A model generated the notes under the pieces. It saw nothing but the letters and a program-made list of their open reading frames with translations, searched no databases and was not told where the DNA came from. From contig JABTUA010000002.1 of the NCBI GenBank assembly GCA_015075635.1, positions 1-64,000 on the forward strand: DNA of 64,000 nt, in the 5' to 3' direction. Made by a program: the position numbers and the translations under genes. This document shows positions 7,624 through 16,364 of this stretch, piece by piece (the stretch's first letter is position 1; the number at the start of each line of letters is the position of its first letter). This stretch comes from Polyangiaceae bacterium. GTDB lineage: Bacteria > Myxococcota_A > Polyangia > Polyangiales > Polyangiaceae.

Positions 7624-7695
7624 TCATCCCGCGCCTCCATGACCCCGACCTTCTTGACCTAGACGGCCCGGCTCATTCGAGGGTGTTCGAGGTTG
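7572..7695 (+). pseudogene. HIT-domain protein remnant cut by IS3
   Basis: In a frame shifted relative to the SIR2 gene end, the DNA reads DVVAFMDARPIRPGHVLIIP and then RLHDPDLLDLD, the N-terminal half of a histidine-triad (HIT) hydrolase core. The HxHxH active site is absent because the IS3 element starts at 7696. It overlaps the last 17 codons of the SIR2 gene, so the SIR2 C-terminus may itself be a fusion or frameshift product. Confidence 0.6.
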
Positions 7696-7752
7696 TGACG
7701 TGCCCCCCGAAAACTGGACCAGTTGATTCGTGAGTCCTTATTGAAGGACATC

Positions 7753-8019
7753 ATGAGGAAGAGCAAGTTTTCGGAGCAGCAAATCATCGCAGCACTGAAG
7801 CAGGTCGACGCCGGCGCGAAGGTCGGGACGGTCGTGCGCAAGCTCGGTGTGACCGAGCAGACTTTCTACCGCTGGAAGGCGAAGTACGCGGGCATGACGG
7901 TCAGCGACGCAAAACGGCTTCGCGAGCTCGAGGACGAGAATCGGCGCCTGAAGAAGATGGTGGCTGAGCAAGCCCTCGACATCGAGATGTTGCGCGACGT
8001 CTCTACAAAAAAATGGTGA
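7753..8019 (+). CDS. IS3-family transposase orfA
   Basis: 88 residues from ATG 7753. A helix-turn-helix of the HTH_Tnp_1 type is clear: KFSEQQIIAALKQVD, GVTEQTFYRWKAKY, followed by a leucine-zipper-like stretch LRELEDENRRLKKMV. The end contains ACAAAAAAATGG (8006-8017), the A7 slippery site at which IS3 elements shift by -1 to make the OrfAB fusion transposase. Intact in itself. Confidence 0.88.
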   Translation: MRKSKFSEQQIIAALKQVDAGAKVGTVVRKLGVTEQTFYRWKAKYAGMTVSDAKRLRELEDENRRLKKMVAEQALDIEMLRDVSTKKW

Positions 8020-8858
8020 GGCCCGCGGCAAAGCGCTGCGCCGTGCGCTACATGACAGAGCGCTCCAAAAGTGAGCGTGCGACGCGCCTGTCGTGCGCTC
8101 GGGCTTTCGCGCTCGACGTGTCTGTACACGGCGCGCCGCGTTCGGCCGACAAAGCTCGTGGAGAAGCTCAGACAGCTCGCAGCAGAGTTGCCGCGCTACG
8201 GCTACCGGCGGCTGCACTGGCGCCTCGGCCGCGAGGGCCACCAGGTCAACCACAAGCGCGTGTACCGGCTCTACCGCGAGGAGGGCCTGGCCGTCAGGAA
8301 GCGCAAGCGCAAGCGGTTCGCCGCCGGGCAGCGCGTGCCCATCGAGACGCCTCGCTCGCCCAACCAGACTTGGTCGATGGACTTCGTGCACGACCAGCTC
8401 GCCGACGGGCGTCGCTTCCGAGCACTCGCCATCGTCGACAACTGCACCCGGGAGTCCATCGCCATCGAGGTCGACTTCTCCCTGCCTAGCTTCCGCGTGG
8501 CCCGCGTGCTCGAGCGCCTGGCCGAACGCGCGGCCTGCCGAAGACCATCATCGTCGACAACGGGCCGGAGTTCGCGGGTCCGGAACTCGACCGCTGGGCG
8601 TACCGGCGCGGAGTGCGCATTCACTTCATCCGTCCGGGGAAGCCCATCGAGAACGCCTTCGCCGAGAGCTTCAACGGCCGCCTTCGAGACGAGTGCCTCA
8701 ACCAGCACTGGTTCACGGGCATCGAAGACGCTCGGATGAAGATCGAGAATTGGAGGAACGAATACAACACGGAGAGACCACACAGCTCACTCGGCAACTT
8801 GACGCCGAAGGAGTTCGCATTGAACACCCGAACCGGACTCACACTACGAGTGGCCTAG
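8012..8858 (+). pseudogene. IS3-family transposase orfB, two frameshifts
   Basis: Integrase-core (rve) DDE protein. The frame begins [19 protein letters not shown], is broken at about 8065 where AAAA appears to have one A too many, continues [19 protein letters not shown] to [14 protein letters not shown] (first Asp), breaks again at about 8525-8535, then continues [10 protein letters not shown] (second Asp) and [18 protein letters not shown] (Glu). The end is [16 protein letters not shown]. All catalytic residues survive but no single frame does. It resembles the IS407 group. Confidence 0.85.
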
Positions 8859-8993
8859 AGTCGGGGGGCACGTCAAAGGCGGCGGCGTACGACAACTGCG
8901 CTTTGGTGCATCGGCGGCTCGACGATGTGACGAGTCCGGAGCGTGTCCGCGCCGGTACGCCGCCGGCATATCGAAGCACGTACGCAAGGGTCC

Positions 8994-10670
8994 ATGCGTC
9001 TCCCACTTGTTGACACTTTCTGCAAGGTCGTTCCATGGTGTTATCCTTCAGTGTCCACTGTACTCACCGTTCGCACGCCTCGGTTCTGGCGCGATTGCCT
9101 TCCAGTTCTTGTGCCATTGACCCTCCTGCCCTGGTTCTGTGTCGCATGGGGGAACTACACAGACACGTTTCTGTTCCGGGACCCTGCCATGTTCCAGTAC
9201 GTGGCGTGGTGCATGCGAAAGGGCGAGCGTATCTACGACACCATCGCGACACCGGATGGCCCGCTGATCTATATGATTCACGCAACGCTGCAGCTCTTCG
9301 CGAAAACGAGCGAGAAGGCTTTTCGCAAAGCGGATTTGATTTTTCATCTCGTCGTTGCGTTTGGCACCGGAGCACTGCTCTCCCCGCGCGGCGCGCTCGT
9401 GCGCTGGACCGCGCCTGTGGTCTGGGGGCTGTTTCACGCTTCTGTCTGGCTCGCTTTCCTCTTCAGCTTCGATTTCGGCGGGTCGGTACAGCGCGAGGAG
9501 TACTACGTCCTGCTCGGCATGGCGGGCCTCGCGCTCCTTTTCCGGTGTGCGGACAAGTCCACGGGCGCTGCTACCATCATGCTTCTGGGGGGCGGCTTCC
9601 TGACCGCCCTTCAGATGTTTGGCAAGCATTCGGGTGTGCTCTACCCGGCCCTCGGCTTGTCCATTCTCCTGCTGCAGAGCGACAGCCCAGGATTTACACG
9701 CAAGCGACGCGTGTTCTACTTCGGGATCGGAGTGCTGTCGGCGCTAGTCTTGGTGCTGCTCTTCATCGCCATCTTCGGAAGTCTCTCCGGATTCTGGTTC
9801 TGGTATTTCCGCTACGCTTTTACGGTGTATCGGCATTGGTTCGCGGTCCAACTCAGCGAAGTGCTCGCGGCCAGATCGGACTTCGGACTCACCGCGGTGA
9901 CGCTGCTCGTGGGCGGAGGCGCCGCAGTCGGGGTGCAGCTAGTCCGCCGCGACGTGCTTCCTTTCGCCGTCGCGCCGTCGCTCCAATTCGCGCTTGCCGT
10001 CATCCAAGCCAAGGGCTGGAGCTATCAATTCTCCATCGTGGTCGGCAGCGCGGTCGTCTTCTTCACGGTGGCGCTAGCAGCAGTGTGGGATGAGCCGCGC
10101 GCTTCGACCAGGTGGAGCGCCGCTCGAAAGCTAGGTGCCGTCGGGTTGCTTCTCTTTGTCGGTACCCGGGCGTTCGAAATGGTGCAGAGGAGCTACTGGT
10201 TGAAGGAGGACAAGCAGCTCAAAGCACTACCCGAGATCAATGATCCCCGGCGCATTGCGGAGGTGCTGCGCAGCAAGACGAGAGCGGACGACCGCCTCTT
10301 CTTCTACGGCCGGGACATCATCCTGGGGTTCCTCGCTCAGCGGCTCCCAGCGACGCCATACGAGGTTGCATGGTTGCTCAATTACCGCGGTGCACTCGAG
10401 CCGGGCGGCGCGTACACGCAAGTGAGTCCTCAACAGCGCGCGGAAATCATCGCGCTCCAGAAGGTGGTCCAAGACGATGCTTGCCGGCGTCTCCGCGCGA
10501 GTCATCCGGCGGCCATGGTGTTCATGGATGAACTGCCCGAGTCGGGCCCTGATGGTCTGCAGGAGGTGGCGCGATTCTGCCCTGAGGTGCTTGGTATGCT
10601 CGAGACGGAGTACCGTCTGGCCGCCCACAACGGATCAGTGCGCCTCTACTTGCGGAACGACCGCCCGTAG
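8994..10670 (+). CDS. GT-C fold membrane glycosyltransferase-like protein (GT39/RgtA type)
   Basis: 558 residues from ATG 8994; GTG 8943 and GTG 9051 are alternatives. A membrane segment (about 35-52) is followed by the luminal loop NYTDTFLFRDPAMFQYVAW, with the Asp typical of lipid-phosphate-sugar-dependent GT-C enzymes, then TPDGPLIY. Nine to ten further hydrophobic segments follow, and a soluble C-terminal domain from about residue 430. Likely transfers a sugar to an envelope glycan or protein; substrate unknown. It stands alone between two transposon regions, so any operon partners have been lost. Confidence 0.65.
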   Translation: MRLPLVDTFCKVVPWCYPSVSTVLTVRTPRFWRDCLPVLVPLTLLPWFCVAWGNYTDTFLFRDPAMFQYVAWCMRKGERIYDTIATPDGPLIYMIHATLQLFAKTSEKAFRKADLIFHLVVAFGTGALLSPRGALVRWTAPVVWGLFHASVWLAFLFSFDFGGSVQREEYYVLLGMAGLALLFRCADKSTGAATIMLLGGGFLTALQMFGKHSGVLYPALGLSILLLQSDSPGFTRKRRVFYFGIGVLSALVLVLLFIAIFGSLSGFWFWYFRYAFTVYRHWFAVQLSEVLAARSDFGLTAVTLLVGGGAAVGVQLVRRDVLPFAVAPSLQFALAVIQAKGWSYQFSIVVGSAVVFFTVALAAVWDEPRASTRWSAARKLGAVGLLLFVGTRAFEMVQRSYWLKEDKQLKALPEINDPRRIAEVLRSKTRADDRLFFYGRDIILGFLAQRLPATPYEVAWLLNYRGALEPGGAYTQVSPQQRAEIIALQKVVQDDACRRLRASHPAAMVFMDELPESGPDGLQEVARFCPEVLGMLETEYRLAAHNGSVRLYLRNDRP

Positions 10671-10902
10671 GCTCCGCCGCCAGGGAGGAAGAACCCGGAG
10701 GACCCGCTCGGCGAAGGGGGTCTTCTCTGGCAGCTCACGGCCCGCCTGGTCGAGAAGGCGTTTCAGCCACCTCGGGTGCGACGCCGGTCATGCGCGGCCG
10801 GAGGGGCCAGCAATGGTCGGAACGGCTACTCCAGCAAGACGCTGCCCACCGTGACCGATCAGCGACGCCGGGATGCGCGGCGGGTGGAATCGTGCGTGGG
10901 GC

Positions 10903-12408
10903 TCAGCCGAGGGTCTTCTTGAACGCGGCGGGGGTCAGGGCCTCGAGCGGCAGCGCGAAGACATCGCGGTGGGTCCCGAGGCGCTCGAAGGCCCAGGTGA
11001 GATAGGCCTGCGCAGGGACACCTAGAGCTCGACAGGTGGCGATGATGCCGAGGAGCACGCAAGCACGGTGGGCGCCTTCCGTGCTGCCGGCGAAGAGCAT
11101 GTTGAGGCGCAGCTTGGCGACGTTCTGAAACTCGCGCTCGGTGGGAGAGTTGTCGATGGGGACCAGCGGGTCGTCGACGAAACGGAAGAGCGCGTCCCGA
11201 TGGTTCTTGTAGTACCGAATCGCCGCCGCCAGCGGCTCGGAGGGCAAGAGCGTCGGCTCGACGGCGTCGCGCCAGCGCTCGAAGTCCTGGACGATGGGGC
11301 GAATGCACCGCTGGCGATGTTCTCTGAGCGCCTCTCCGACCAGGCCGAGCTTCTGCGCCTCTCCCTCTTCGCCGTAGATCGCGCCCAGGAAGGCGCCGCC
11401 TTCGAGAGCGAGCACCGGCTGGGTGTCTTCTGCGTCACGGAACTTGCGACGGCCGTGGGCGTTGCACCCGGCCTCGAGCACGCGGCCTGAAGCGAAGACG
11501 TCGTTGAAGCGATGCTCGGCATCGGCGGTGAGGGTACCTCGGAAGGGTCTGAGCTTCGCGGCGACGACCTCGCCGCTCTTGTCGGGCTCGTACTGAAAGA
11601 CCGCGACGTCGTGGTTGCGGTAGAGCTCCACGTAACCGTTGTGCGCAGCGGGAAGCTTCTTGATGATGACCTTCAACCCGGTGCCGTCGGTAGCCATCCA
11701 GGAGCCGGCGAGCAGCTGCTTCCAGTGCAAACCGTCGATGCCCGACAGCAGGTCGGCAGCGCGCTCGATGAAGGTCACCAGCGTGCTCATCGCGATCGGG
11801 ACTCCGCGCTCGGCGAGGTCGCGCCGGATGCGGTCGAGCGGCGTGAGCAGCCAGAACTTCTGGTACACGAGCCACGCGAGCCACTCGCAGGTGACCTTGG
11901 AGCGCTCGTAAGGGGCAGGCAGAGAGCGCAGCGTCGTGCGCTCGCCACACTCGCGACAGCGACACGTGTAGCGACGAACGACGCGCCGGCGCTGGTGTTC
12001 CTTGACGACGTGGAGCTTCTCCTCGACGAGCTCGTCGACGACGTCCAGGGCAGCTCCGCCGCACTCGCCGCACGCATCGGGGCGGAGCTCGTGCTCTTCG
12101 GCTTCGAGGTGGCTGGGGATCGGCTTGCGCCCCGTTGGCCTCGCCTTCTTCTTCGGCGGAGGCTCGGCGGCAGGCTTGTCCGGGGCCTTGGGCCGCTCCT
12201 CGAAAGCACGCTGGGCTTCTCCCTCGACGACGGGCGGGGCAGCGGCTGGCGCTGCAGCGCCGGGAGCAGGAGCCTTTCGCTGCTTGCGCTGCGCTACCGC
12301 GAGCAGCTCCGAGACGCGATCGTTGAGCCGTGCCAGCTCGGTGAGGAGCTGCGCGACTTGCGCACGGAGCTCGGCGTTCTCCTTGCGCAGCGCTTCCAGC
12401 CCGTCCAC
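10903..12408 (-). CDS. tnpC: IS66 transposase TnpC
   Basis: 501 residues. An N-terminal coiled coil (residues 1-50, leucine heptads in LTELARLNDRVSELL), an Ala/Pro/Lys-rich linker, a zinc-finger region with two CxxC pairs (CGECGG and CRCRECG), then the DDE domain with MATDGTGLKVI, CNAHGRRKF and the C-terminal DNSPTEREFQNVAKLRLN. The end has the short helical tail common in IS66 TnpC. It is the catalytic subunit and the last gene in the tnpABC order; the start lies 13 bp after tnpB. Confidence 0.93.
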   Translation of the reverse strand: MDGLEALRKENAELRAQVAQLLTELARLNDRVSELLAVAQRKQRKAPAPGAAAPAAAPPVVEGEAQRAFEERPKAPDKPAAEPPPKKKARPTGRKPIPSHLEAEEHELRPDACGECGGAALDVVDELVEEKLHVVKEHQRRRVVRRYTCRCRECGERTTLRSLPAPYERSKVTCEWLAWLVYQKFWLLTPLDRIRRDLAERGVPIAMSTLVTFIERAADLLSGIDGLHWKQLLAGSWMATDGTGLKVIIKKLPAAHNGYVELYRNHDVAVFQYEPDKSGEVVAAKLRPFRGTLTADAEHRFNDVFASGRVLEAGCNAHGRRKFRDAEDTQPVLALEGGAFLGAIYGEEGEAQKLGLVGEALREHRQRCIRPIVQDFERWRDAVEPTLLPSEPLAAAIRYYKNHRDALFRFVDDPLVPIDNSPTEREFQNVAKLRLNMLFAGSTEGAHRACVLLGIIATCRALGVPAQAYLTWAFERLGTHRDVFALPLEALTPAAFKKTLG

Positions 12409-12421
12409 AGACGAGTAGAGA

Positions 12422-12811
12422 TCATACTTGGAGATCCGTGTCGATCCCCTTGCGTGCTTTTTCGAATCGAGGCCGCCGGTACCAGCCGCGCCGCGCCGCT
12501 GTGAAGTCGATCCCAGCCAGCAGCGAGGCGAACGCCGAGCCGTCGATCACCACCTGCGGCTTGTCGCCGTCCAGCAGCGGAAGCTGAAAGCTCCCAGCCT
12601 CGAGGCGCTTGGCGAGAACACACCAGCCCGACCCGTCGAACCACAGAGCCTTCGCGATCCGCCTGCGCTTGTTGAGGAAGAGATACAGGTGGCCATCGAC
12701 TGGATCGAGCCCCAGGCCGCGCACAGCGCCGGCGAGGGCGTCGAAGGAGCCGCGCATGTCGAGTGGGGCCACCGCCACGAACACGCGCACCGTCGGAGGT
12801 AGGCTCAGCAC
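12422..12811 (-). CDS. tnpB: IS66 accessory protein TnpB
   Basis: 129 residues, the standard IS66 Orf2 length. Family motifs: VAPLDMRGSFDALAGAV, GHLYLFLNKRRRIAKALWFD and GWCVLAKRLEAGSF. Required with TnpA and TnpC for IS66 transposition although its biochemical role is not established. It overlaps the end of tnpA by 7 bp, indicating translational coupling. Confidence 0.92.
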   Translation of the reverse strand: MLSLPPTVRVFVAVAPLDMRGSFDALAGAVRGLGLDPVDGHLYLFLNKRRRIAKALWFDGSGWCVLAKRLEAGSFQLPLLDGDKPQVVIDGSAFASLLAGIDFTAARRGWYRRPRFEKARKGIDTDLQV

Positions 12812-13164
12812 GAGCGCAAAGCCTCGAGTACCCGGTGCAGCGTCTCGACCGAAACGTCGTCACCGAACTCCACCCGAGCCCTGGCAACCTCGAGAACGTA
12901 CCGGCCCCTCCCGGCCACGGCGATGCTCGGCGAAGCGGGAACAAGCTCGACCAACGCGTGCGCCGTCGCTGCCGCCTTCGACTTTCGCCGTCGCGGCTGA
13001 GCGCTCGCTCCCCGCCGTTCGAGATTCACCCGCCACGCGTTCAGAGACCGCCCGTCGATGTCGTGCGCCCGCGCCCACTCCCCGGCGCTCAGGCCCTTCC
13101 GCTTCGCCGCGAGCAGGCACCGCCGCGCCTCCGCCTCGTCCTCGATCTTCCGTCCATTTGCCAC
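12805..13164 (-). CDS. tnpA: IS66 protein TnpA
   Basis: 119 residues. Helix-turn-helix-like N-terminus ([17 protein letters not shown]), a basic linker (RRRKSKAAA) and a C-terminal part ending [16 protein letters not shown], matching IS66 OrfA. First gene of the tnpABC operon; its promoter should be in the 74 bp between the ATG and the right inverted repeat. Confidence 0.88.
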   Translation of the reverse strand: MANGRKIEDEAEARRCLLAAKRKGLSAGEWARAHDIDGRSLNAWRVNLERRGASAQPRRRKSKAAATAHALVELVPASPSIAVAGRGRYVLEVARARVEFGDDVSVETLHRVLEALRSC

Positions 13165-13458
13165 TGATGACCTCCGCGTCGAAGCCGAGCCTGGCGGCCA
13201 CGTCCGCGGAAATCATCCCGGTGTCGCTGATGGGTCACTGCCCACCGACCAAGGGGAAGTCAGGGTGGACGTGCCTCGGGACCGCGAGGGCAGCTTCGAG
13301 CCCCAGCTGGTCCGCAAGCGGGAGCGCCGGCTGACCGGCTTCGACGACCGCATCCTGGCCCTCTACGCCCGCGGGATGAGCGTCTGGGACATCAAGGGGC
13401 ACCTGCACGAGATGTGCGGCGTCGAGGTGGAATTCCCCCGGTTCCGTGGACAGCATGA

Positions 13459-14337
13459 CTATGCCGCAAGTGCAGTGGGTTGTGTTGCCTGATTCTCGAA
13501 GTCGATTGGGCTGAGGTAGCCGAGAGTCGAATGGCGGCGATGGCGATTGTAGAAGGCCTCGACGTACTCGAAGACGGCCGCCTTCGCCTGCGAGCGCGTT
13601 GCGAAGTTCTCGCGATGCACGAGCTCAACCTTCAGCGTGGCGAAGAAGCTCTCGGCCACAGCGTTGTCCCAGCAATCGCCTTTGCGGCTCATGCTGCACA
13701 CGAGGCCGCGCTGACGAAGAGCTCGTTGGTAGTCAGCGCTGGCGTACTGGCAACCGCGGTCCGAGTGGTGAAGCAGCCCAGCCTCCGGCCGGCGGTGCGT
13801 GAGCGCCATGTCCAGCGCGTCCAGGGTGAGCTGCCGCGTCAGCCGCTCGCCCATCGCCCAGCCAACGACTCGGCGGGAGTAGAGGTCGAGAATCGCCGCG
13901 AGGAAGAGCCACCCCTCCTCGGTCGCGATGTACGTGATGCCCGTGACCCACACCTTGTTCGGAGCGTCGGCGCTGATGTCGCGCTCCAGGAGGTTCGGCG
14001 CAACGGGGAGTGCGTGATCGGAATTCGTCGTGGTTCGAAATCGACGCCGAAGCGTGACTTTGATGCTGTTTTCTCGCATCACTCGTTCGACGCGCTTGAC
14101 GCCAACGTCGTGCCCTCGGGCGACGAGCTCGGCATGCACGCGCGGACTGCCGTACGTTCCGCGGCTCTCCTGGTGAATGGCCGCCGCCTCCAGCGCGAGC
14201 CGCTCGTCCTCGACGGAGCGCTTCGACCGTGGCCGTTTCAGCCAGGCGTAGAAGCCGCTCCGAGACACCTCGAGAACGTGACACATGAGGCTCACGGGGA
14301 AGCTGGCCTTCTCCTCGCGGATGAATTCGAATCTCAC
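13459..14337 (-). CDS. IS3-family transposase orfB
   Basis: 292 residues, full length. HTH_21 region ([20 protein letters not shown]), then the rve integrase core with the catalytic triad visible: [15 protein letters not shown] (a Gly occupies the position where TDITYI normally has the first Asp), [13 protein letters not shown] (second Asp) and [16 protein letters not shown] (Glu). The end is the usual [14 protein letters not shown]. The Asp to Gly change at the first catalytic position (WVTGITYI) would inactivate it even if expressed. Normally expressed by -1 slippage from orfA at the CTAAAAAAAGCC run near 14370. Confidence 0.88.
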   Translation of the reverse strand: MRFEFIREEKASFPVSLMCHVLEVSRSGFYAWLKRPRSKRSVEDERLALEAAAIHQESRGTYGSPRVHAELVARGHDVGVKRVERVMRENSIKVTLRRRFRTTTNSDHALPVAPNLLERDISADAPNKVWVTGITYIATEEGWLFLAAILDLYSRRVVGWAMGERLTRQLTLDALDMALTHRRPEAGLLHHSDRGCQYASADYQRALRQRGLVCSMSRKGDCWDNAVAESFFATLKVELVHRENFATRSQAKAAVFEYVEAFYNRHRRHSTLGYLSPIDFENQATQPTALAA

Positions 14338-14563
14338 GAATTCTCCTTCGCGAAGAAGGCCGTGGCTTTTTTTAGGATCTCGCGCTCCATCTGCAGGCGC
14401 TTGTTCTCGCGTCGAAGTCGTTGCAGCTCGGCGCGTTCGTCCTCGGTGACAGCGCCCTCTGGCTGCTCGAAGGCCCAGCTCGCTTCACCCAATCACGAAG
14501 CGCGGTCTCGGTGAGGTCAAGGTCCTGTGCCACCTGCGCGATGGTCCGGTCGCCTGCACGACA
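14327..14563 (-). pseudogene. IS3-family orfA, 5'-truncated and frameshifted
   Basis: Remaining sequence encodes DRTIAQVAQDLDLTETALRD, a HTH_Tnp_1 core, then loses one base near 14486 (frame change between WVKRA and WAFEQPEGAVTEDERAEL), and ends [20 protein letters not shown]. The apparent ATG start at 14581 (METPT) is made of IS91 end sequence and is not native: the same letters occur at the other IS91 copies. Confidence 0.82.
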
Positions 14564-16364
14564 GCGCGTAGGAGTTTCCATCTGTCAAAACCCACCGAGT
14601 CCAAGATACGCGGCGGCGGAGCTCGGGTCGAGTGCTGCCCGCGAACCCTCGCGCGGCGGGCGTCCGACGCAGCTCGGCAGAGATTCTCCGCGTCGCCGGC
14701 TGCGCAGGGCACAGCTCCGCCTTCGGCGAGGCGCTCACCGACGTCTCACTCCTTCCCGAACCCCAACATCAACTGCTCGGGCACGCTAACGCCGACACGG
14801 GTCGCAGGCGGGGCCCTCGGGCCGAGGCCATGCTCCGCGAGCAGGCGGGTGATCTGGGCGCGGGTGTTGGCGACCTCGGCCCAGCGCATGGGCCCCGAGC
14901 AGCGCGGGCAGGTCTCCACGTCGGCGGCGAAGACGTGAGCGAGGAGCCAGGCCCACCGCTTTCGGGGTGCGGGCGCGTCGTCCGTGTCGCCGATCAGCTC
15001 GAGCTGATCGCCGCGAGCAGGCGGGGGCTTGTTCGCGGTCGCGTCGTCGAGCGCGGGCGTGGGCACGACGAGACGCCGGCGCGAGGAGTGGCTCGAGAGT
15101 ACGCCGAAGTACCGGAGCAAGTGGAATCGCGGCGGGGGCACAGCAGCGACGAGCCGCGGGATGAGGTCAGCTGGCTCGAACACGAGCGCTCGCGTGCCGT
15201 CGCGCCACACCTTCTTGAACGTCAGCTCGAGCTTGCCGTCCGCGCGGCGCTCGAGGCGGTCCTGCGCGACGGGGGGGCGCGTGATGTACTTGCAGAGCCG
15301 CTCCACGCGACGGCGGTCCCGCCCGTCCACGACCTGCACGGCGTGGATGTTGATACCGCGCACCTCTGCGATGGGCTGGTCGGTCGCATCGACGGCGCGG
15401 GGGCGCGCGGGTGGGTCGGGCGAGGCGATGAGGCGAAGCGGCGGCTGGCCAGCGCGGTCGCCGCTCACGGAGAGGCCCTGCGCGGCGGCGGCGTAGCAGG
15501 CGGCCAGGCCAGGCTCGTCGAGGGCGAGCTCTGGTGGCGTGTCCTCGACGAGCTCGGGGTCGAGGCTCTTGCCGTGCGCTCGGAGGAGCTTCTCGACGCG
15601 AGCGGCGGTGCGCGCGGCCACCTCGGCGATGTCGGTTCGCGTGGGCGTGTCGAGCTCGCGAAACTCGAGCGGCGAGCGCGGGTCGTCGTTCTCGTGAACG
15701 TAAACGCCGTCGAGCACCAGCGAGTGGAAGTGGACGTTCAGGCGCAGCGCGCTGTCCGTCCTCTGCACCGCGGCCACGCCGCCCGTGTGCGCGTCTGCGA
15801 CGCTCGCTAGCCCGAGCTGGCGCTTCGCTCGCCAGCGCAGTGAGCGGTCCACCTCTGCCATGAACGCGCTCACCACCTCGGCGCAGAGCTTCCGGTCGTA
15901 GCCGAGCAAGGCTCGCAGTCCCCAGGGCAGTGAGCAGATCCAATGGCGAATGGGCACGCGCGGCAGGACGCTCTGCTCCAAGTGGACGGCGGTGTCCGCC
16001 ATCCGCCGACCGAGGCAGGAGGGGCAGAATCCGCGCTGTTTGCAGGAGAAGGCGACGAGCTCGGAGTAGCCGCACTCGCGACAGACCAGATGCAGACACC
16101 CGTGCTCGAGACGCCCGCAGCGAAGGTACTCCTCGAACTCCTTCACCACGAAGCGCGGCAGTCCGCCGTGCTCCTCCGCGCGCTCGAGGAACGCCGGCCA
16201 GTGCTCCGCCACCGTCTGGTAGAGCACGGTCCTCTCCGGCCGGTGGCGGAAGCGCGAGCGCTCGGGCTGTGCGAGCGCATGTGCAGGGTGGCCCACGCCA
16301 CTGCCGCCTCAGCGAGCGGCGTGCCAGCCAGGTGAACCCAAAACCCCGCTGTTTCGCTCGCTCA
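14564..16364 (-). mobile_element. IS91-family element, copy B, intact, 1801 bp
   Basis: Ends were defined by comparing four copies. The constant end at the 3' side of the transposase starts GCGCGTAGGAGTTTCC (14564); the other constant end is ...TTTCGCTCGCTCA (16364) and abuts CAAG (16365-16368), one of the tetranucleotides IS91 elements use as target. No target duplication or inverted repeats, as expected for rolling-circle (HUH) transposition. Same length as copy E at 54226. Confidence 0.9.
14746..16296 (-). CDS. IS91-family HUH transposase, copy B
   Basis: 516 residues. N-terminal zinc-binding region with CGRLEHGCLHLVCRECGY and CKQRGFCPSCLGRRM, then the HUH nuclease motif in LNVHFHSLVLDGVYV (His-Phe-His) and a downstream Tyr segment LCKYITRPPV. 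A second Cys pair CPRCSG is near the C-terminus. Such enzymes nick one strand at the ori end and transfer the element by rolling circle, occasionally running past the ter end into flanking DNA. Predicted protein identical to the copy at 54408, so recently duplicated. Confidence 0.93.
   Translation of the reverse strand: MGHPAHALAQPERSRFRHRPERTVLYQTVAEHWPAFLERAEEHGGLPRFVVKEFEEYLRCGRLEHGCLHLVCRECGYSELVAFSCKQRGFCPSCLGRRMADTAVHLEQSVLPRVPIRHWICSLPWGLRALLGYDRKLCAEVVSAFMAEVDRSLRWRAKRQLGLASVADAHTGGVAAVQRTDSALRLNVHFHSLVLDGVYVHENDDPRSPLEFRELDTPTRTDIAEVAARTAARVEKLLRAHGKSLDPELVEDTPPELALDEPGLAACYAAAAQGLSVSGDRAGQPPLRLIASPDPPARPRAVDATDQPIAEVRGINIHAVQVVDGRDRRRVERLCKYITRPPVAQDRLERRADGKLELTFKKVWRDGTRALVFEPADLIPRLVAAVPPPRFHLLRYFGVLSSHSSRRRLVVPTPALDDATANKPPPARGDQLELIGDTDDAPAPRKRWAWLLAHVFAADVETCPRCSGPMRWAEVANTRAQITRLLAEHGLGPRAPPATRVGVSVPEQLMLGFGKE

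Larger units (their letters stand above)
7696..8875 (+). mobile_element. IS3-family element, 1180 bp, inactive
   Basis: Inverted repeats TGACGTGCCCCCCGA at 7696-7710 and, on the other strand, at 8861-8875. It contains orfA and a frameshifted orfB. Flanks GGTTG and AAGGC do not match, so no target duplication remains, consistent with rearrangement after insertion. Confidence 0.88.
10851..13238 (-). mobile_element. IS66-family element, intact, 2388 bp
   Basis: Inverted repeats begin GTGACCGATCAGCGAC (left) and GTGACCCATCAGCGAC (right, complement), about 24 bp with two mismatches. The flanking direct repeat TGCCCACC (10843-10850 and 13239-13246) is the 8-bp duplication expected of IS66. All three tnp genes are present on the minus strand and unbroken. 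Confidence 0.93.
10682..13427 (+). pseudogene. IS256-family (mutator) transposase N-terminal fragment, interrupted by IS66
   Basis: Left piece 10682-10850 reads NPEDPLGEGGLLWQLTARLV and then SNGRNGYSSKTLPT; right piece 13247-13427 continues [20 protein letters not shown] and [16 protein letters not shown] to MCGVEV. Joining them without the IS66 and one 8-bp repeat restores one frame. Between the two motifs a short part reads correctly only in another frame (SHLGCDAGHARPEG), implying two compensating indels. Everything after about residue 150, including the catalytic DDE core, is missing, cut by the IS3 element at 13428. Confidence 0.85.
13428..14563 (-). mobile_element. Second IS3-family element, truncated by IS91
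   Basis: Its left (orfB) end, TGGAATTCCCCCGG, abuts the IS256 fragment at 13428. The orfA end is missing: the sequence changes to the IS91 end at 14564, removing the first codons of orfA and the outer inverted repeat. Unrelated in sequence to the IS3 element at 7.7 kb. Confidence 0.82.

Noticed and set aside
8876..8993. Rest of the HIT gene after the IS3 element
   Set aside because: No HxHxH motif in any frame to the right of the IS, so the right flank is not the continuation of the HIT gene.
14372..14581. METPTR start of IS3 orfA at 14581
   Set aside because: The first codons are IS91 end sequence, found also at 35.4, 41.3 and 54.2 kb.
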